Part shown: positions 52,230 to 60,165 of the stretch, in pieces | Layout: every line of letters begins with the position of its first letter | Position numbering within the stretch: position 1 is the first letter of the stretch | NCBI RefSeq assembly: GCF_900100925.1 | Contig: NZ_FNKO01000002.1 | Location: 2,232,001-2,296,000, forward strand | Direction of reading: 5' to 3' | Length of the DNA: 64,000 bases | From: Actinopolyspora saharensis | GTDB taxonomy: Bacteria > Actinomycetota > Actinomycetes > Mycobacteriales > Pseudonocardiaceae | Translations under genes and position numbers: made by a program | The notes under the pieces: generated by a model | What the model was told of the DNA's origin: nothing | Seen by the model: only the letters and a program-made list of their open reading frames with translations | Database searches by the model: none

Positions 52230-52449
52230 CTTAGCTTGGCGCAAGAGTTCGTACAGCGGATCCGTGCACAACTGCGTGGAGGTGGCGTTGGTCTCGGACG
52301 GGGCTCTGGTGCGGGACTCCAAGACTCCGGAGGAGGCGCGTGTCGCGGTCTCGGCGGATCGGTGGCGTCGCTTCCTCGCGCAGGTCAGCGCGGGGCGCTA
52401 CGACGCCGATGACGACGAGGCCGCTCGCCGGTTCAGGGCGGAGGCGTGA
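52222..52449 (+). CDS. DUF397 protein, chimera with a PE-like C-terminal tail
   Basis: A 75-residue protein. Residues 1-58 are a normal DUF397 domain (LAWRKSSYSGSVHNCVEVAL, VRDSKTPEEARVAVS, WRRFLAQVSAGRYD). Instead of ending at RYDV like its paralogue 0.9 kb downstream, it continues RYDADDDEAARRFRAEA, which is the last 17 residues of the PE-like gene (53413-53811) with minor changes. The junction lies in a 12-bp identity GGCGCTACGACG (52394-52405). ATG overlaps the XRE stop by 8 nt and its stop overlaps the next GTG, so the cluster is tightly coupled. The new tail contains Y-x-x-x-D, which resembles the ESX secretion signal. Confidence 0.88.
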   Translation: MSDLAWRKSSYSGSVHNCVEVALVSDGALVRDSKTPEEARVAVSADRWRRFLAQVSAGRYDADDDEAARRFRAEA

Positions 52450-53069
52450 CGGTGCGACCCAAGCTTGCCCTGACGAATGCCGCGCTGTCGGCGGTGGCTC
52501 TGCTGGCCGGGTGCGGTTCGGGTGCGGGCACCACGGACACCTCGGAGCAGCCCGCTACGTCTTCCGTGGACATGCACGGTGCTCCCGAGGTGCAGAACCC
52601 GCTGGACACCAAGGCGTTCCAGCAGAAGCCGTGCGCGACGTTGAAGCCCGCGCAACTTCGAGGTCTCAAGATGGGGGACACGAAGGGAGAATCCGATGAT
52701 TCGACCGGTGGTCCCTCATGTACGTGGACGGATCGATTCGCAGGGCCTTCAGACTCCACCGTCCAGGTCACTTACATGGTTAACGGGGCTGGCCTGAAGC
52801 ACGTGTACCAGCAGAAGGACGTTTTCGAGTACTTCCGCGAGTTGTCGCAGATCGAGGGATACCCAGCTGTGGCTGGATCCTCGCTGGCGCCCCAGACCCC
52901 TACTCCGGAAGAAGCTGGTAGTTGTGATGTGAACGTTGGCGTTAAGAACGATTTGGTGGTTCTGACTCAGATCACCCTGGGTGACGATTCGCCGTACCAG
53001 GGCGACCCGTGCGGGCGTGCGCGCGACGTGGCGACCGAGGTCGTGAAGACGCTGAAGGCGGGGACGTGA
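52446..53069 (+). CDS. DUF3558 lipoprotein, copy 1
   Basis: A 207-residue lipoprotein. Signal peptide with lipobox VALLAGCGSG and then a Ser/Thr/Gly-rich linker. The DUF3558 domain includes QNPLDTKAFQQKPCATLKP, GPSCTWTD and EAGSCDVNVGV; its paired cysteines probably form disulphides outside the membrane. GTG at 52446 overlaps the DUF397 stop (GTGA). The first ~56 residues are almost identical to copy 2 (53808-54440), while the middle has diverged, which is a sign of partial duplication or gene conversion. DUF3558 genes often lie in ESX-linked clusters. Confidence 0.9.
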   Translation: MTVRPKLALTNAALSAVALLAGCGSGAGTTDTSEQPATSSVDMHGAPEVQNPLDTKAFQQKPCATLKPAQLRGLKMGDTKGESDDSTGGPSCTWTDRFAGPSDSTVQVTYMVNGAGLKHVYQQKDVFEYFRELSQIEGYPAVAGSSLAPQTPTPEEAGSCDVNVGVKNDLVVLTQITLGDDSPYQGDPCGRARDVATEVVKTLKAGT

Positions 53070-53072
53070 GGT

Positions 53073-53135
53073 GAGGATGCGGCCTCCTCCAACGAACTGG
53101 TCAAGGGAGCCGCGGAGGGATTCACCGATGAGTGA
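53073..53135 (+). pseudogene. Remnant of the 3' end of a second XRE/DUF5753 gene
   Basis: Twenty-one codons in frame encode EDAASSNELVKGAAEGFTDE followed by TGA. This matches the C-terminus of the upstream XRE protein (GSNALIEEIVEGLSDE) and has the same 8-nt overlap with the following DUF397 start (ATGAGTGA). The sequence differs too much to be a recent copy of the upstream gene, so it is what is left of a paralogous XRE gene after deletion. Confidence 0.75.
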
Positions 53136-53316
53136 GCTTGTGTGGCGCAAGAGCAGTAGGAGCGGATCTCGGCACAACTGCGTGGAGGTGGCGTTGGTCT
53201 CGGACGGGGCTCTGGTGCGGGACTCCAAGGCTCCGGAGGAGGCACGTGTCGCGGTGTCGGTGGATCAGTGGCGTCGCTTCCTCGCGCAGGTCAGCGCTGG
53301 GCGCTACGACGTCTGA
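53128..53316 (+). CDS. DUF397 protein, unfused copy
   Basis: A 62-residue DUF397 protein (LVWRKSSRSGSRHNCVEVAL, ending QVSAGRYDV). At the DNA level it is about 90 percent identical to the first copy, and it shows the usual family end. ATG at 53128. Its own XRE gene is reduced to a 21-codon remnant, so it may now respond to no partner or to the regulator upstream. DUF397 proteins act with XRE/DUF5753 regulators in actinomycetes. Confidence 0.9.
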   Translation: MSELVWRKSSRSGSRHNCVEVALVSDGALVRDSKAPEEARVAVSVDQWRRFLAQVSAGRYDV

Positions 53317-53412
53317 GGCCGTGCGAGGCGAGTTCGGTCGAACCGGGACACGGCGTGCTGATCGTCTGGCAGACTCTGTCTTGGAGGATCCGGTCGGACA
53401 GGAGGTTCGTGC

Positions 53413-53811
53413 GTGGCCGAGGTTCAGATGGCTCTGATGGGTGACGGCACCATCGCCAAACCCGCCGACGCGCCGCAGGCGATCGCCTCGGGTGCGGCCA
53501 CCGGCATGAGCTACCAAGTCGACCGTGAGCAGATCCCCGAGGTCATCACCAAGCTTCAGCGAGCACTCATGCACTTGGAGGAAGCAGAGCAAGAAGCCAA
53601 TAACCACGAAGTGATTACGCCTCCTGGGGGTGACCCGTACAGTCAGCAGGCGGTCAAGGCGATGGGGCCGGAGCTGGTGGACAACTACAGAGCTTCCAAC
53701 CACCGCGACAAGACGAACATCCAGGCGATGATGGAGAACCTGGACGCGGCCATGCGGCGCTACGACGCCGATGACGACGAGGCCGCTCGCCGGTTCAGGT
53801 CGGAGACGTGA
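53413..53811 (+). CDS. PE-like ESX-associated helical protein
   Basis: A 132-residue protein without signal peptide. It is mainly helical with two long helices (IPEVITKLQRALMHLEEAEQ and KTNIQAMMENLDAAMRRYD). The C-terminus carries Y-D-A-D-D, matching the YxxxD/E signal of type VII (ESX) substrates. The product starts GTG at 53413 (AEVQMALMGDGTIAKPADAP). It overlaps the next DUF3558 gene and is followed by a PPE-like gene and EspG, which is the usual context of PE/PPE pairs. The PE label is by context and helix pattern; the classical Pro-Glu start is not present. Confidence 0.7.
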   Translation: MAEVQMALMGDGTIAKPADAPQAIASGAATGMSYQVDREQIPEVITKLQRALMHLEEAEQEANNHEVITPPGGDPYSQQAVKAMGPELVDNYRASNHRDKTNIQAMMENLDAAMRRYDADDDEAARRFRSET

Positions 53812-54440
53812 CGGTGCGACACAAGCTTGCCCTGACGAGTGCCGCGCTGTCGGCGGTGGCCCTGCTGGCCGGGTGCGGTTCGGGTGCGGGAACCACGGAC
53901 ACCTCGGAACAGCCCGCTACGTCTTCCGTGAACATGCACGGTGCTCCCGAGGTGCAGAACCCGCTGGACACCGAGGCATTCCAGCAGAAGCCCTGCAGCG
54001 TGCTCGAATCTGATCAGATCAACGCCCTGGACATGCAGCAGTGGGAGGTCGAGCAGGAAATGGATGCCGTAGGTGGCCCGAAGTGCGGTTGGACGTACAT
54101 GGGAGGACCACCGGACTACACGGTCTCCAATACCGGTGTGACTTTCATGGCTAAGGGAACTGGGCTCAAGGGTGTCTACCAGCGGAAAGACGCTTTTGAG
54201 TATTTTCGGGAGTTGAAACCGGTCGAAGGTTTCCCCGCTGTGGCCGGAGCCTCACTCGCGCCGCAGACATCTACGCCCGAAGAGGCCGGGGAATGTGACA
54301 TCCATGTTGGAGTCACTGATGACCTGGCAGTAACAACCCAAGTTTCCCTCGGCGAAGGCTCGCCCTACGCGGGCGATCCGTGCGGCCGTGCCCGTGACGT
54401 GGCTACCGAGGTCGTGAAGACGCTGAAGGCGGGTGCCTGA
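53808..54440 (+). CDS. DUF3558 lipoprotein, copy 2
   Basis: A 210-residue lipoprotein with lipobox VALLAGCGSG. It shares its first ~56 residues and its last ~35 (DPCGRARDVATEVVKTLKAG) with copy 1, but the region between (CSVLESDQINALDMQQWE, KCGWTYMGGPPDY) is different. GTG at 53808 overlaps the PE-like stop and its own stop overlaps the PPE-like ATG (TGATG), so it is inside the ESX-linked operon. Probably exported and lipid-anchored; function unknown. Confidence 0.9.
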   Translation: MTVRHKLALTSAALSAVALLAGCGSGAGTTDTSEQPATSSVNMHGAPEVQNPLDTEAFQQKPCSVLESDQINALDMQQWEVEQEMDAVGGPKCGWTYMGGPPDYTVSNTGVTFMAKGTGLKGVYQRKDAFEYFRELKPVEGFPAVAGASLAPQTSTPEEAGECDIHVGVTDDLAVTTQVSLGEGSPYAGDPCGRARDVATEVVKTLKAGA

Positions 54441-55858
54441 TGGGCTGGGGCATGGACGTGGTCAACAACGTCGTGGAGGGCGTCCAGGACGCGGGCAACG
54501 CCGTCGTCGACGGGGTGCGGAGCGCCGCCGGCTACACCGCCGAGGGGTTCAACAGCGCCTGCGACTGGGTGCACGACCAGCTGACGCCAGACATCCGCCC
54601 GGAGGGCACGGACGGCCACCAGATCTACGTGTGGTTCCACCACGGAGCCGGCACCGGCAGCCTCGACGAGGCCGTGCGGGGCTGGGGCAAGGTCTCCGAG
54701 AAGCACTCCGAGGTGGCGACCGAACTCGACGGCGCGCTCGGCAAGATGAAGGCAAACTGGAAGGGCGAGGCCGCCGACTCGGCGGAGAGCTCGGTCCGCC
54801 CGCTGCGCGAGGCCGCTGACACGGCCAGCAGCCGTTGCCGGGAAGCGGGCAAGGCGCTGGAGGCGCAGAGCTCCGGCTTCAACGAGAGCAAGAAGAACGT
54901 CGTCGACGTGCCCTCCGAGCCGCCGACGATGAACCCGGTGACGGTGACCACCAATCCGACGGGCTACGCGGCCGAGGCCCAGAACTACCAGGCCCAGCAA
55001 CAGCAGAACCAGATGTCGCTGCGCGGGTACGGCGACACCACCGGCAGCAACACGGGGGCGGTTCCGTCCTTCGACGGGAGCAAGGAGCCCTCCCAACCCG
55101 CGCCGCCCGATGACCGCAAGCCCGGCGACGGCGGCGGCATCGGCGGGTTCGGCGGTGACGGGAGCGGTTCCGGCTCCGGCTCGAACGTCGCCCGCCCCGG
55201 CGGAACCGGTGCGGGAGGCTACGCGGGCCCGGCCGGAACCGACCAGGCCGGAACCTCCGGCCACACCGGTGGCGGCAGCGGCACCGCCGGTGGTGCCCAG
55301 GGCAGCGGGAACGGCTTGCCCGGGGGCACGCGATCCGCGTGGTGGTCGCAGCGCGATTCCGTCGACCCGGACCCCTTCGCCGGGGACCAGCGCGGCACGC
55401 TCGCGGGCGCCGCGGGCGGTGCCGGACTGGCCGCAGGCGGTGCCGTCCTCGGTGGTGGCCTGCTCGGCGGCAAGGCCGAGGGCGCGGGCATCAGCGGCCG
55501 CGGCATCCCCGGCACCGGAACCGGAGCTGGAACCGGCACCGGCACGGGCGGTCGCGGGGGCACCGGTTCGCTGCCCGGTGGTGGGCGCGGCGGTGTCGGC
55601 AACGCCCCGTCCGCGCCGAGCGCGACCGGCGCGGGCGTCACCCGCGCGGGCACGGGGGCCGGTGCGCCGATGGGCGGCGCAGCCGGACGCGGCCAGCAGC
55701 AGGGCGGCGAGGGCGACGACACGCACGAGCGGCCCGACTGGTTGCTCGACGAGAACGACCCCAACGAGCTGTTCGGCACCTCCGAGCGCACCGCCCCGCC
55801 GGTGCTCGGCGCCACCAGCGCCGAGCAGGGCCGATCCGAAGGGGGACAGCAGCAGTGA
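54440..55858 (+). CDS. PPE-like ESX substrate with Gly-rich C-terminus
   Basis: A 472-residue protein. The N-terminal ~175 residues are helical with a W-x-G turn (KANWKGEAADSAESS near 105), as in PPE/WXG proteins. A glutamine/glycine-rich, low-complexity region (about 190-430) follows, and the end (ERPDWLLDENDPNELFG) is a conserved short domain. No signal peptide is visible, in line with ESX export. It overlaps the DUF3558 stop by one base and precedes espG by 30 nt. EspG proteins chaperone PPE-type substrates, so this is the probable client, with the PE-like protein as its partner. Confidence 0.8.
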   Translation: MGWGMDVVNNVVEGVQDAGNAVVDGVRSAAGYTAEGFNSACDWVHDQLTPDIRPEGTDGHQIYVWFHHGAGTGSLDEAVRGWGKVSEKHSEVATELDGALGKMKANWKGEAADSAESSVRPLREAADTASSRCREAGKALEAQSSGFNESKKNVVDVPSEPPTMNPVTVTTNPTGYAAEAQNYQAQQQQNQMSLRGYGDTTGSNTGAVPSFDGSKEPSQPAPPDDRKPGDGGGIGGFGGDGSGSGSGSNVARPGGTGAGGYAGPAGTDQAGTSGHTGGGSGTAGGAQGSGNGLPGGTRSAWWSQRDSVDPDPFAGDQRGTLAGAAGGAGLAAGGAVLGGGLLGGKAEGAGISGRGIPGTGTGAGTGTGTGGRGGTGSLPGGGRGGVGNAPSAPSATGAGVTRAGTGAGAPMGGAAGRGQQQGGEGDDTHERPDWLLDENDPNELFGTSERTAPPVLGATSAEQGRSEGGQQQ

Positions 55859-55888
55859 GCGCGGTGCGGACAGAGCGCGGGAGCGGCC

Positions 55889-56707
55889 GTGTCCCGGCGG
55901 TTTGAACGGATCATCCGGACCCCGGTGCTGCTCGACTACGCCTCCTACGACGTGCTGCACTGCGGCGAGTGCGGTGCGGACGCGCCCAAGCCCGCCGGGC
56001 TCGAAGGGCTCTCACCGGGCAGCACGTACCGGGAGCGAGTGCTGCTGATCAAGGACGTGCTCGCCGACCTGCGCGAGCGCGGGCTGGCCAAAGTGGACAA
56101 TCCGGTTCCGGAGCTGCGCGAGACGGTTCGACTGCTGCACAACCCGCACCGGCGGATCTACGGCTGGTACGGCTTCGTCGAGGACGAGCAGCAGGTGCGG
56201 GGCAGCTTCCACCTCGCCGAGTCCGACGACGTGGCCGTGCTGGCGGTGTGGGAGCGCGGGCAGGTGCTGCTCGAACCGGTCCGGGCCGACGACCTGCACT
56301 CGGTCGTGGCCAGCCTGCTGCCCGACGCGGCCGAGCCGGTGGCCGAGGAGGAGATCGTGGTGCCCGCCGAGCGGCCGCCGCGCCGCTCGCGTGACGAGGA
56401 CGCGGAGTTCGCGCTCGACGAGCCCGAGGATCGCGTGGAGCGGGACCCGGTGCAGCGCCGCTACGACCGCGTCGAGCAGCTCACGAGCGGAGGGCAGCAC
56501 TTCGTGATGCAGTTCGGCAAGGCCCGGCGGGGAGCCTGGGGCGAGGAGAAGGTCAGCGAGTTCCCGCTGAACTACTACTTCGGTCCCGAGGGCGCGGTGC
56601 TGTCGCTGCTCAAGCGCCCGAGCGAGGACCCGGAGGGCGAACCGCTGCGGCATCTCGTCCCGGCCACGCCCGCCGCCTTCCGCCAGGAGCTGCGCTCCCT
56701 GAGCTGA
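55889..56707 (+). CDS. ESX secretion-associated protein EspG
   Basis: A 272-residue cytoplasmic chaperone that in mycobacteria binds PPE partners and keeps them soluble for the ESX machine. SRRFERIIRTPVLLDYASYD, then HNPHRRIYGWYGFVEDEQQ, and FVMQFGKARRGAWGEEKV are blocks typical of the EspG family. GTG at 55889 lies 30 nt after the PPE-like stop. The core ESX genes (eccA-E, mycP, esxAB) are not in this window, so this cluster is an accessory or orphan substrate module. Confidence 0.88.
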   Translation: MSRRFERIIRTPVLLDYASYDVLHCGECGADAPKPAGLEGLSPGSTYRERVLLIKDVLADLRERGLAKVDNPVPELRETVRLLHNPHRRIYGWYGFVEDEQQVRGSFHLAESDDVAVLAVWERGQVLLEPVRADDLHSVVASLLPDAAEPVAEEEIVVPAERPPRRSRDEDAEFALDEPEDRVERDPVQRRYDRVEQLTSGGQHFVMQFGKARRGAWGEEKVSEFPLNYYFGPEGAVLSLLKRPSEDPEGEPLRHLVPATPAAFRQELRSLS

Positions 56708-56935
56708 GGTCCTCGCCCCGGGTGGGTTTTCCAATTTTGCCTAAGATCGGGAAGCAGCGAGGCAGGAAGCCGACCGGCCACAGTGGCCCGCAGGGCGAGC
56801 GGCCGCCCCGCATCCGGGGGATCCGCCGGTTCGTGCCGCGTCACGGCGACATCCGGAGGATGGTACGCAACGTGTTCGATCGTGATCACAACGGGTTTAC
56901 GGACAAGCTGGGGCTGCTCGTGAGAAAGTGATCCT

Positions 56936-57847
56936 GTGAGATCCGTCATCGTTCGCCCACGATTGATCGTCGCGTTGCTCGCCGCCGCGCTGCTGACGGG
57001 CTGTGGCGCCCAACCCTCCAAGGCGGGCTCGGCCGCCGTCGTCGGCGACCACGCCATCCCGGTGAGCACTGTGGAGAGCCGCTTCGACTCGGTGCTGCAG
57101 AGCAGGCCGAGGATGCTGGAGCAACTCGAGAGCGAGAACCGCAAGGACGAGCTGGCAAGCAGGATAGCCGCGTTCACGGTGCGGCAGGAGCTGGCCGACC
57201 GGGCCGCCCGCAGGCAGAACCTGCGAGTCACCGAGCAGCGAATCACCGAGTGGATCGAGCGCCAGGGCGGTGCCGAGGCAGCCATGAGCGAGACGATCTT
57301 CACCGCTGACCAGGCCCGCTCGGTGGCGAGATCGCTGCTGCTGATGCGCGAACTCGGCAGCGAGCAACTGCCCAAGGTCTCGGTGCGCTTCGACTACACC
57401 AGCGCCACCACCCGCGCGGAGGCCAAGAGCAAGGCCGAACGCATGGCGCGCGGGCCGGAGCAGGCCGCCGAGCTGATCGCCGAGGACAGCGCTTCCGGGA
57501 GCCCGGCCGGCGAGGGCAGGGAGCTGCGCGCGGCGAACAACCCGCGAATGGCCGCCAGCACCCCGCTGTTCGCGGCCGAGTCCGGAACTGTGCTGGCGTT
57601 CCGCGGGAGCGGGCGCTCCACGAGGTGGATGGTCGCGCGGATCACCGAACGCCGGATCTCGGACGAGCAGGGGCAAACCCCCGCGATGGGCTCGGCCGCG
57701 CAGCTCGAGCAGCAGTTCGGGGCCAGGCTGCTCGGTCTGACCGCCCAGCGCACCGGAGTCGAGCTCAGCCCCCGCTACGGAGTGTGGGACCCCGTGGCCG
57801 TGACCGCTGTCCCCGAGGAGGAGCAGCGTAGCGGCTTCCGCCTTTAG
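56936..57847 (+). CDS. SurA-N-like lipoprotein without a clear parvulin domain
   Basis: A 303-residue lipoprotein with lipobox ALLTGCGAQP and a SurA/PpiC-type N-terminal helical domain (VVGDHAIPVSTVESRFDSVL, KDELASRIAAFTVRQELADR, ITEWIERQGG). The C-terminal half has remnants of a peptidyl-prolyl isomerase-like fold (SVRFDYTSATTRAEAKSKAE) but lacks the full parvulin core. Probably a periplasmic chaperone. GTG at 56936. About 230 bases upstream (56708-56935) hold no supported gene. Confidence 0.85.
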   Translation: MRSVIVRPRLIVALLAAALLTGCGAQPSKAGSAAVVGDHAIPVSTVESRFDSVLQSRPRMLEQLESENRKDELASRIAAFTVRQELADRAARRQNLRVTEQRITEWIERQGGAEAAMSETIFTADQARSVARSLLLMRELGSEQLPKVSVRFDYTSATTRAEAKSKAERMARGPEQAAELIAEDSASGSPAGEGRELRAANNPRMAASTPLFAAESGTVLAFRGSGRSTRWMVARITERRISDEQGQTPAMGSAAQLEQQFGARLLGLTAQRTGVELSPRYGVWDPVAVTAVPEEEQRSGFRL

Positions 57848-57872
57848 GGGGTGAGGGTTTCCGGGGCCGGTT

Positions 57873-58060
57873 TGCTCAGGTGGTCCTGTGGGGGAACCTC
57901 AGTCGGCGCCCGGCTGCGGGAGCGCGCCCATCGAGTAGCCACCTACGCCACGGGCGCACTGTCCTCGCCGGGCACTCGACTGAGAACCCCCGGCGGTGCC
58001 GACTGCGTAGGTGGGTGTTTCGGCGCCGGCGGCGCCGAAGAATCCGCCAAGCGACCACCC
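57873..58060 (+). repeat. Structured intergenic repeat, copy G (fully paired)
   Basis: Begins about 25 nt after the SurA-like stop, same orientation. Outer CTCAGTCG (57898-57905) with CGACTGAG (57977-57984), inner GCCCGGC (57908-57914) with GCCGGGC (57967-57973), central GCGCCC (57924-57929) with GGGCGC (57952-57957), all perfect. Apical GTAG-CCAC-CTAC. After the tail there is a second perfect hairpin TTCGGCGCC/GGCGCCGAA and then TCCGCCAAGCGACCACC, the inverse of the family's 5' end, so the element may have terminal inverted repeats. Confidence 0.9.
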
Positions 58061-58113
58061 AAGCAAACCGAGCCGCCGGACCTACTACCCGAGGCGGTGG
58101 AAGAATCGTGGGT

Positions 58114-59118
58114 ATGGACGCCGCTCGCCAACAGCCTTCCGTCGTGACCGGTTGTGCCGTCGTGCTCGTCGACGACCGCTTGGGGGACACGATCCCGGCC
58201 GAGGCGGTTCCGGTGCTGCGCCGTGCTGCCGCGGTCCACGCGGACAAGGGGCTCACCGACTCCGCCCGCGCGGCCTCGGGAGCCGCCGAACCGCCCCGCA
58301 CCCCCGAGCTGCTGGAGAGGGCGCGGCACGAGGCCGTGGTGCTGATCGCCTCCGAGGAGCACTCGGAGGCGGTCGCGGAGCTGCTCTCGGCCGGGGCCGA
58401 GCTGGTGCGCTCCCGGCCGCCGCGCGGAGCTGAGCTGCTCGACGCGGTGACCGTGATGGACAGGTTGCGCTCGCCCGACGGCTGCCCGTGGGACGCGGGC
58501 CAGACCCACGAGTCCCTGCGCACCTACCTGGTCGAGGAGACCTACGAGCTGCTGGACGCACTGGAGCGCCGCGACCGCGCGGCGATGCGCGAGGAGCTGG
58601 GGGACGTGCTGCTGCAGGTCCTGTTCCACGCCAGGGTGGCCGCCGAGGACGAGCGGGACCCGTTCGACGTCGACACCGTGGCGGCCGAGCTGGTCAGCAA
58701 GCTCGTGTCGCGGCACCCCCACGTCTTCGCGACGGACGCGGCCGTGCACGACGCCGAGTCGCAGCACGCGCGCTGGGAGGAGCTCAAGCAGGCCGAGAAG
58801 CAGCGCGAGTCCGCTGTGGACGGTGTCGCGCGCGGTCAGCCCGCCGTGGCCCTGGCGGCCAAGCTCGCCCAGCGCGCGCGGCGGGCCGGTGTCCCCGCGG
58901 ACCTGCTGTCGGAGGGTTCCGGGGTGGGTGCGGAGCTGTTCGCCCTGGCTGCCCGTGCCGAGCACCGCGGCCTGGATCCGGAGGACGAGCTGCGCGCGGT
59001 GGCGCTGGCCTTCGACGAGCGGGTCCGCGCCGCCGAGGTGAGCGCGCGGGAGAGCGGAGCGGGGACGAACGGGCTTTCCGCCGAGCTCTGGCGGCGCCAC
59101 TGGCCGGTGGGGGAGTGA
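58114..59118 (+). CDS. mazG: MazG-family nucleoside triphosphate pyrophosphohydrolase
   Basis: Hydrolyses non-canonical or excess NTPs to NMP and PPi. A poorly conserved N-terminal part (about 1-110) precedes the MazG domain, where DGCPWDAGQTHESLRTYLVE and EETYELLDAL supply the EExxE metal site and REELGDVLLQVLFHARVA the ExxD site. The C-terminal part is a partial second MazG module. 334 residues from ATG at 58114; GTG at 58108 is also possible. Conserved order mfd-mazG-lytic transglycosylase-eno as in mycobacteria. Confidence 0.92.
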   Translation: MDAARQQPSVVTGCAVVLVDDRLGDTIPAEAVPVLRRAAAVHADKGLTDSARAASGAAEPPRTPELLERARHEAVVLIASEEHSEAVAELLSAGAELVRSRPPRGAELLDAVTVMDRLRSPDGCPWDAGQTHESLRTYLVEETYELLDALERRDRAAMREELGDVLLQVLFHARVAAEDERDPFDVDTVAAELVSKLVSRHPHVFATDAAVHDAESQHARWEELKQAEKQRESAVDGVARGQPAVALAAKLAQRARRAGVPADLLSEGSGVGAELFALAARAEHRGLDPEDELRAVALAFDERVRAAEVSARESGAGTNGLSAELWRRHWPVGE

Positions 59119-59266
59119 TCCCCGGGTCCGGCCGGTTCCCGGTGCTGCCCCGCGCGGAGGGAGCGCGAGGTGCGAACGTGACGTCCGAGTCGATTCGTTC
59201 GGCCGAACCCGTCCTGGAGAAGCAGTCGTACGGGCACACTGGGACGAGGTGATGGGAGGTCCGGTC

Positions 59267-60064
59267 GTGCCACGACAGTGGAAGGCATCCAGACCCTCGA
59301 TGGGGTTGCTGGCCGGGTTGGCGATGTTCGCGGTGCTGGTGTTCCTGGCCAGTGAGCTCAAGGAGGGCGACTCGGGGCGGGAGCGGCTTCCGACGGCCAC
59401 GGCACCTCCGACGGACGGGGTGCGCCCGCCCCAGGTGGACGCGCTGCCGGGAACGGACGCGTTCGAACAGGGGCAGCGCCCCCAGGAGCTGCTGGAGGAC
59501 TGGGCGGGCTCGATGTCCGAGGAGCTCAACATTCCGCTGACGGCGCTGGAGGCCTACGGGTACGCCGAGCTCGCCCTGGAGCGCTCCCGGCCGGAGTGCC
59601 GGTTGAGCTGGTCCGTGCTGGCGGGCATAGGCGCGGTCGAGTCCGGGCACGGGCGTTACGGGGGCGCGGATCTGGACAGCACCGGAAGGCCGGACCCGCC
59701 GATCAGGGGCGTGGTCCTGGACGGGAGCGAAGGCGTCCGGCTGGTTCGGGACACCGACGGGGGAGAGCTGGACGGCGACAGCACCTACGACCGCGCGGTG
59801 GGGCCGCTGCAGTTCATCCCCACCACCTGGCGCACCTGGGGACGCGACGCCGATGCCGACGGGAAGGCGGATCCGGACGACGTGGACGACGCGGCGCTGG
59901 CGGCGGCGCACTACCTGTGCTCCTCGGACACCGACCTGCGCGATCCCGAGCAGTTCAGGGACGCGGTGCTGCGCTACAACGCCAGCGGGGACTACGTGCA
60001 GCAGGTGCTCGACCACGCCGACGACTACGGCAAGCGCAGCAGGGAGCTCGTGCGCCGGGAGTGA
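59267..60064 (+). CDS. Membrane-anchored lytic transglycosylase 1
   Basis: A 265-residue protein with an N-terminal signal anchor (GLLAGLAMFAVLVFLASEL) and an SLT-type lytic transglycosylase domain from about residue 110. The catalytic Glu is in AGIGAVESGHGRYGG, and DRAVGPLQFIPTTWRTWG and AALAAAHYLCS complete the fold. It cleaves peptidoglycan glycan strands. GTG at 59267 follows GGAGGT by 6 nt, which decides it over the GTG at 59249. Similar to the mycobacterial lipoprotein LpqU at the same place, but without lipobox. Confidence 0.92.
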   Translation: MPRQWKASRPSMGLLAGLAMFAVLVFLASELKEGDSGRERLPTATAPPTDGVRPPQVDALPGTDAFEQGQRPQELLEDWAGSMSEELNIPLTALEAYGYAELALERSRPECRLSWSVLAGIGAVESGHGRYGGADLDSTGRPDPPIRGVVLDGSEGVRLVRDTDGGELDGDSTYDRAVGPLQFIPTTWRTWGRDADADGKADPDDVDDAALAAAHYLCSSDTDLRDPEQFRDAVLRYNASGDYVQQVLDHADDYGKRSRELVRRE

Positions 60065-60165
60065 GCGACTCCGCGCGGTGCGGAGACCGACCTGCGAGGC
60101 GCTCCGCCGGGAAACCGGTCGCGACGGGGGCGAACGGAGCGCAACTGTCGAGTAGCCTGTCGCCG

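Noticed and set aside
56722..56931. 69-codon frame upstream of the SurA-like gene
   Set aside because: Basic, unconserved-looking sequence, no ribosome-binding site, and it overlaps the promoter region of the next gene.
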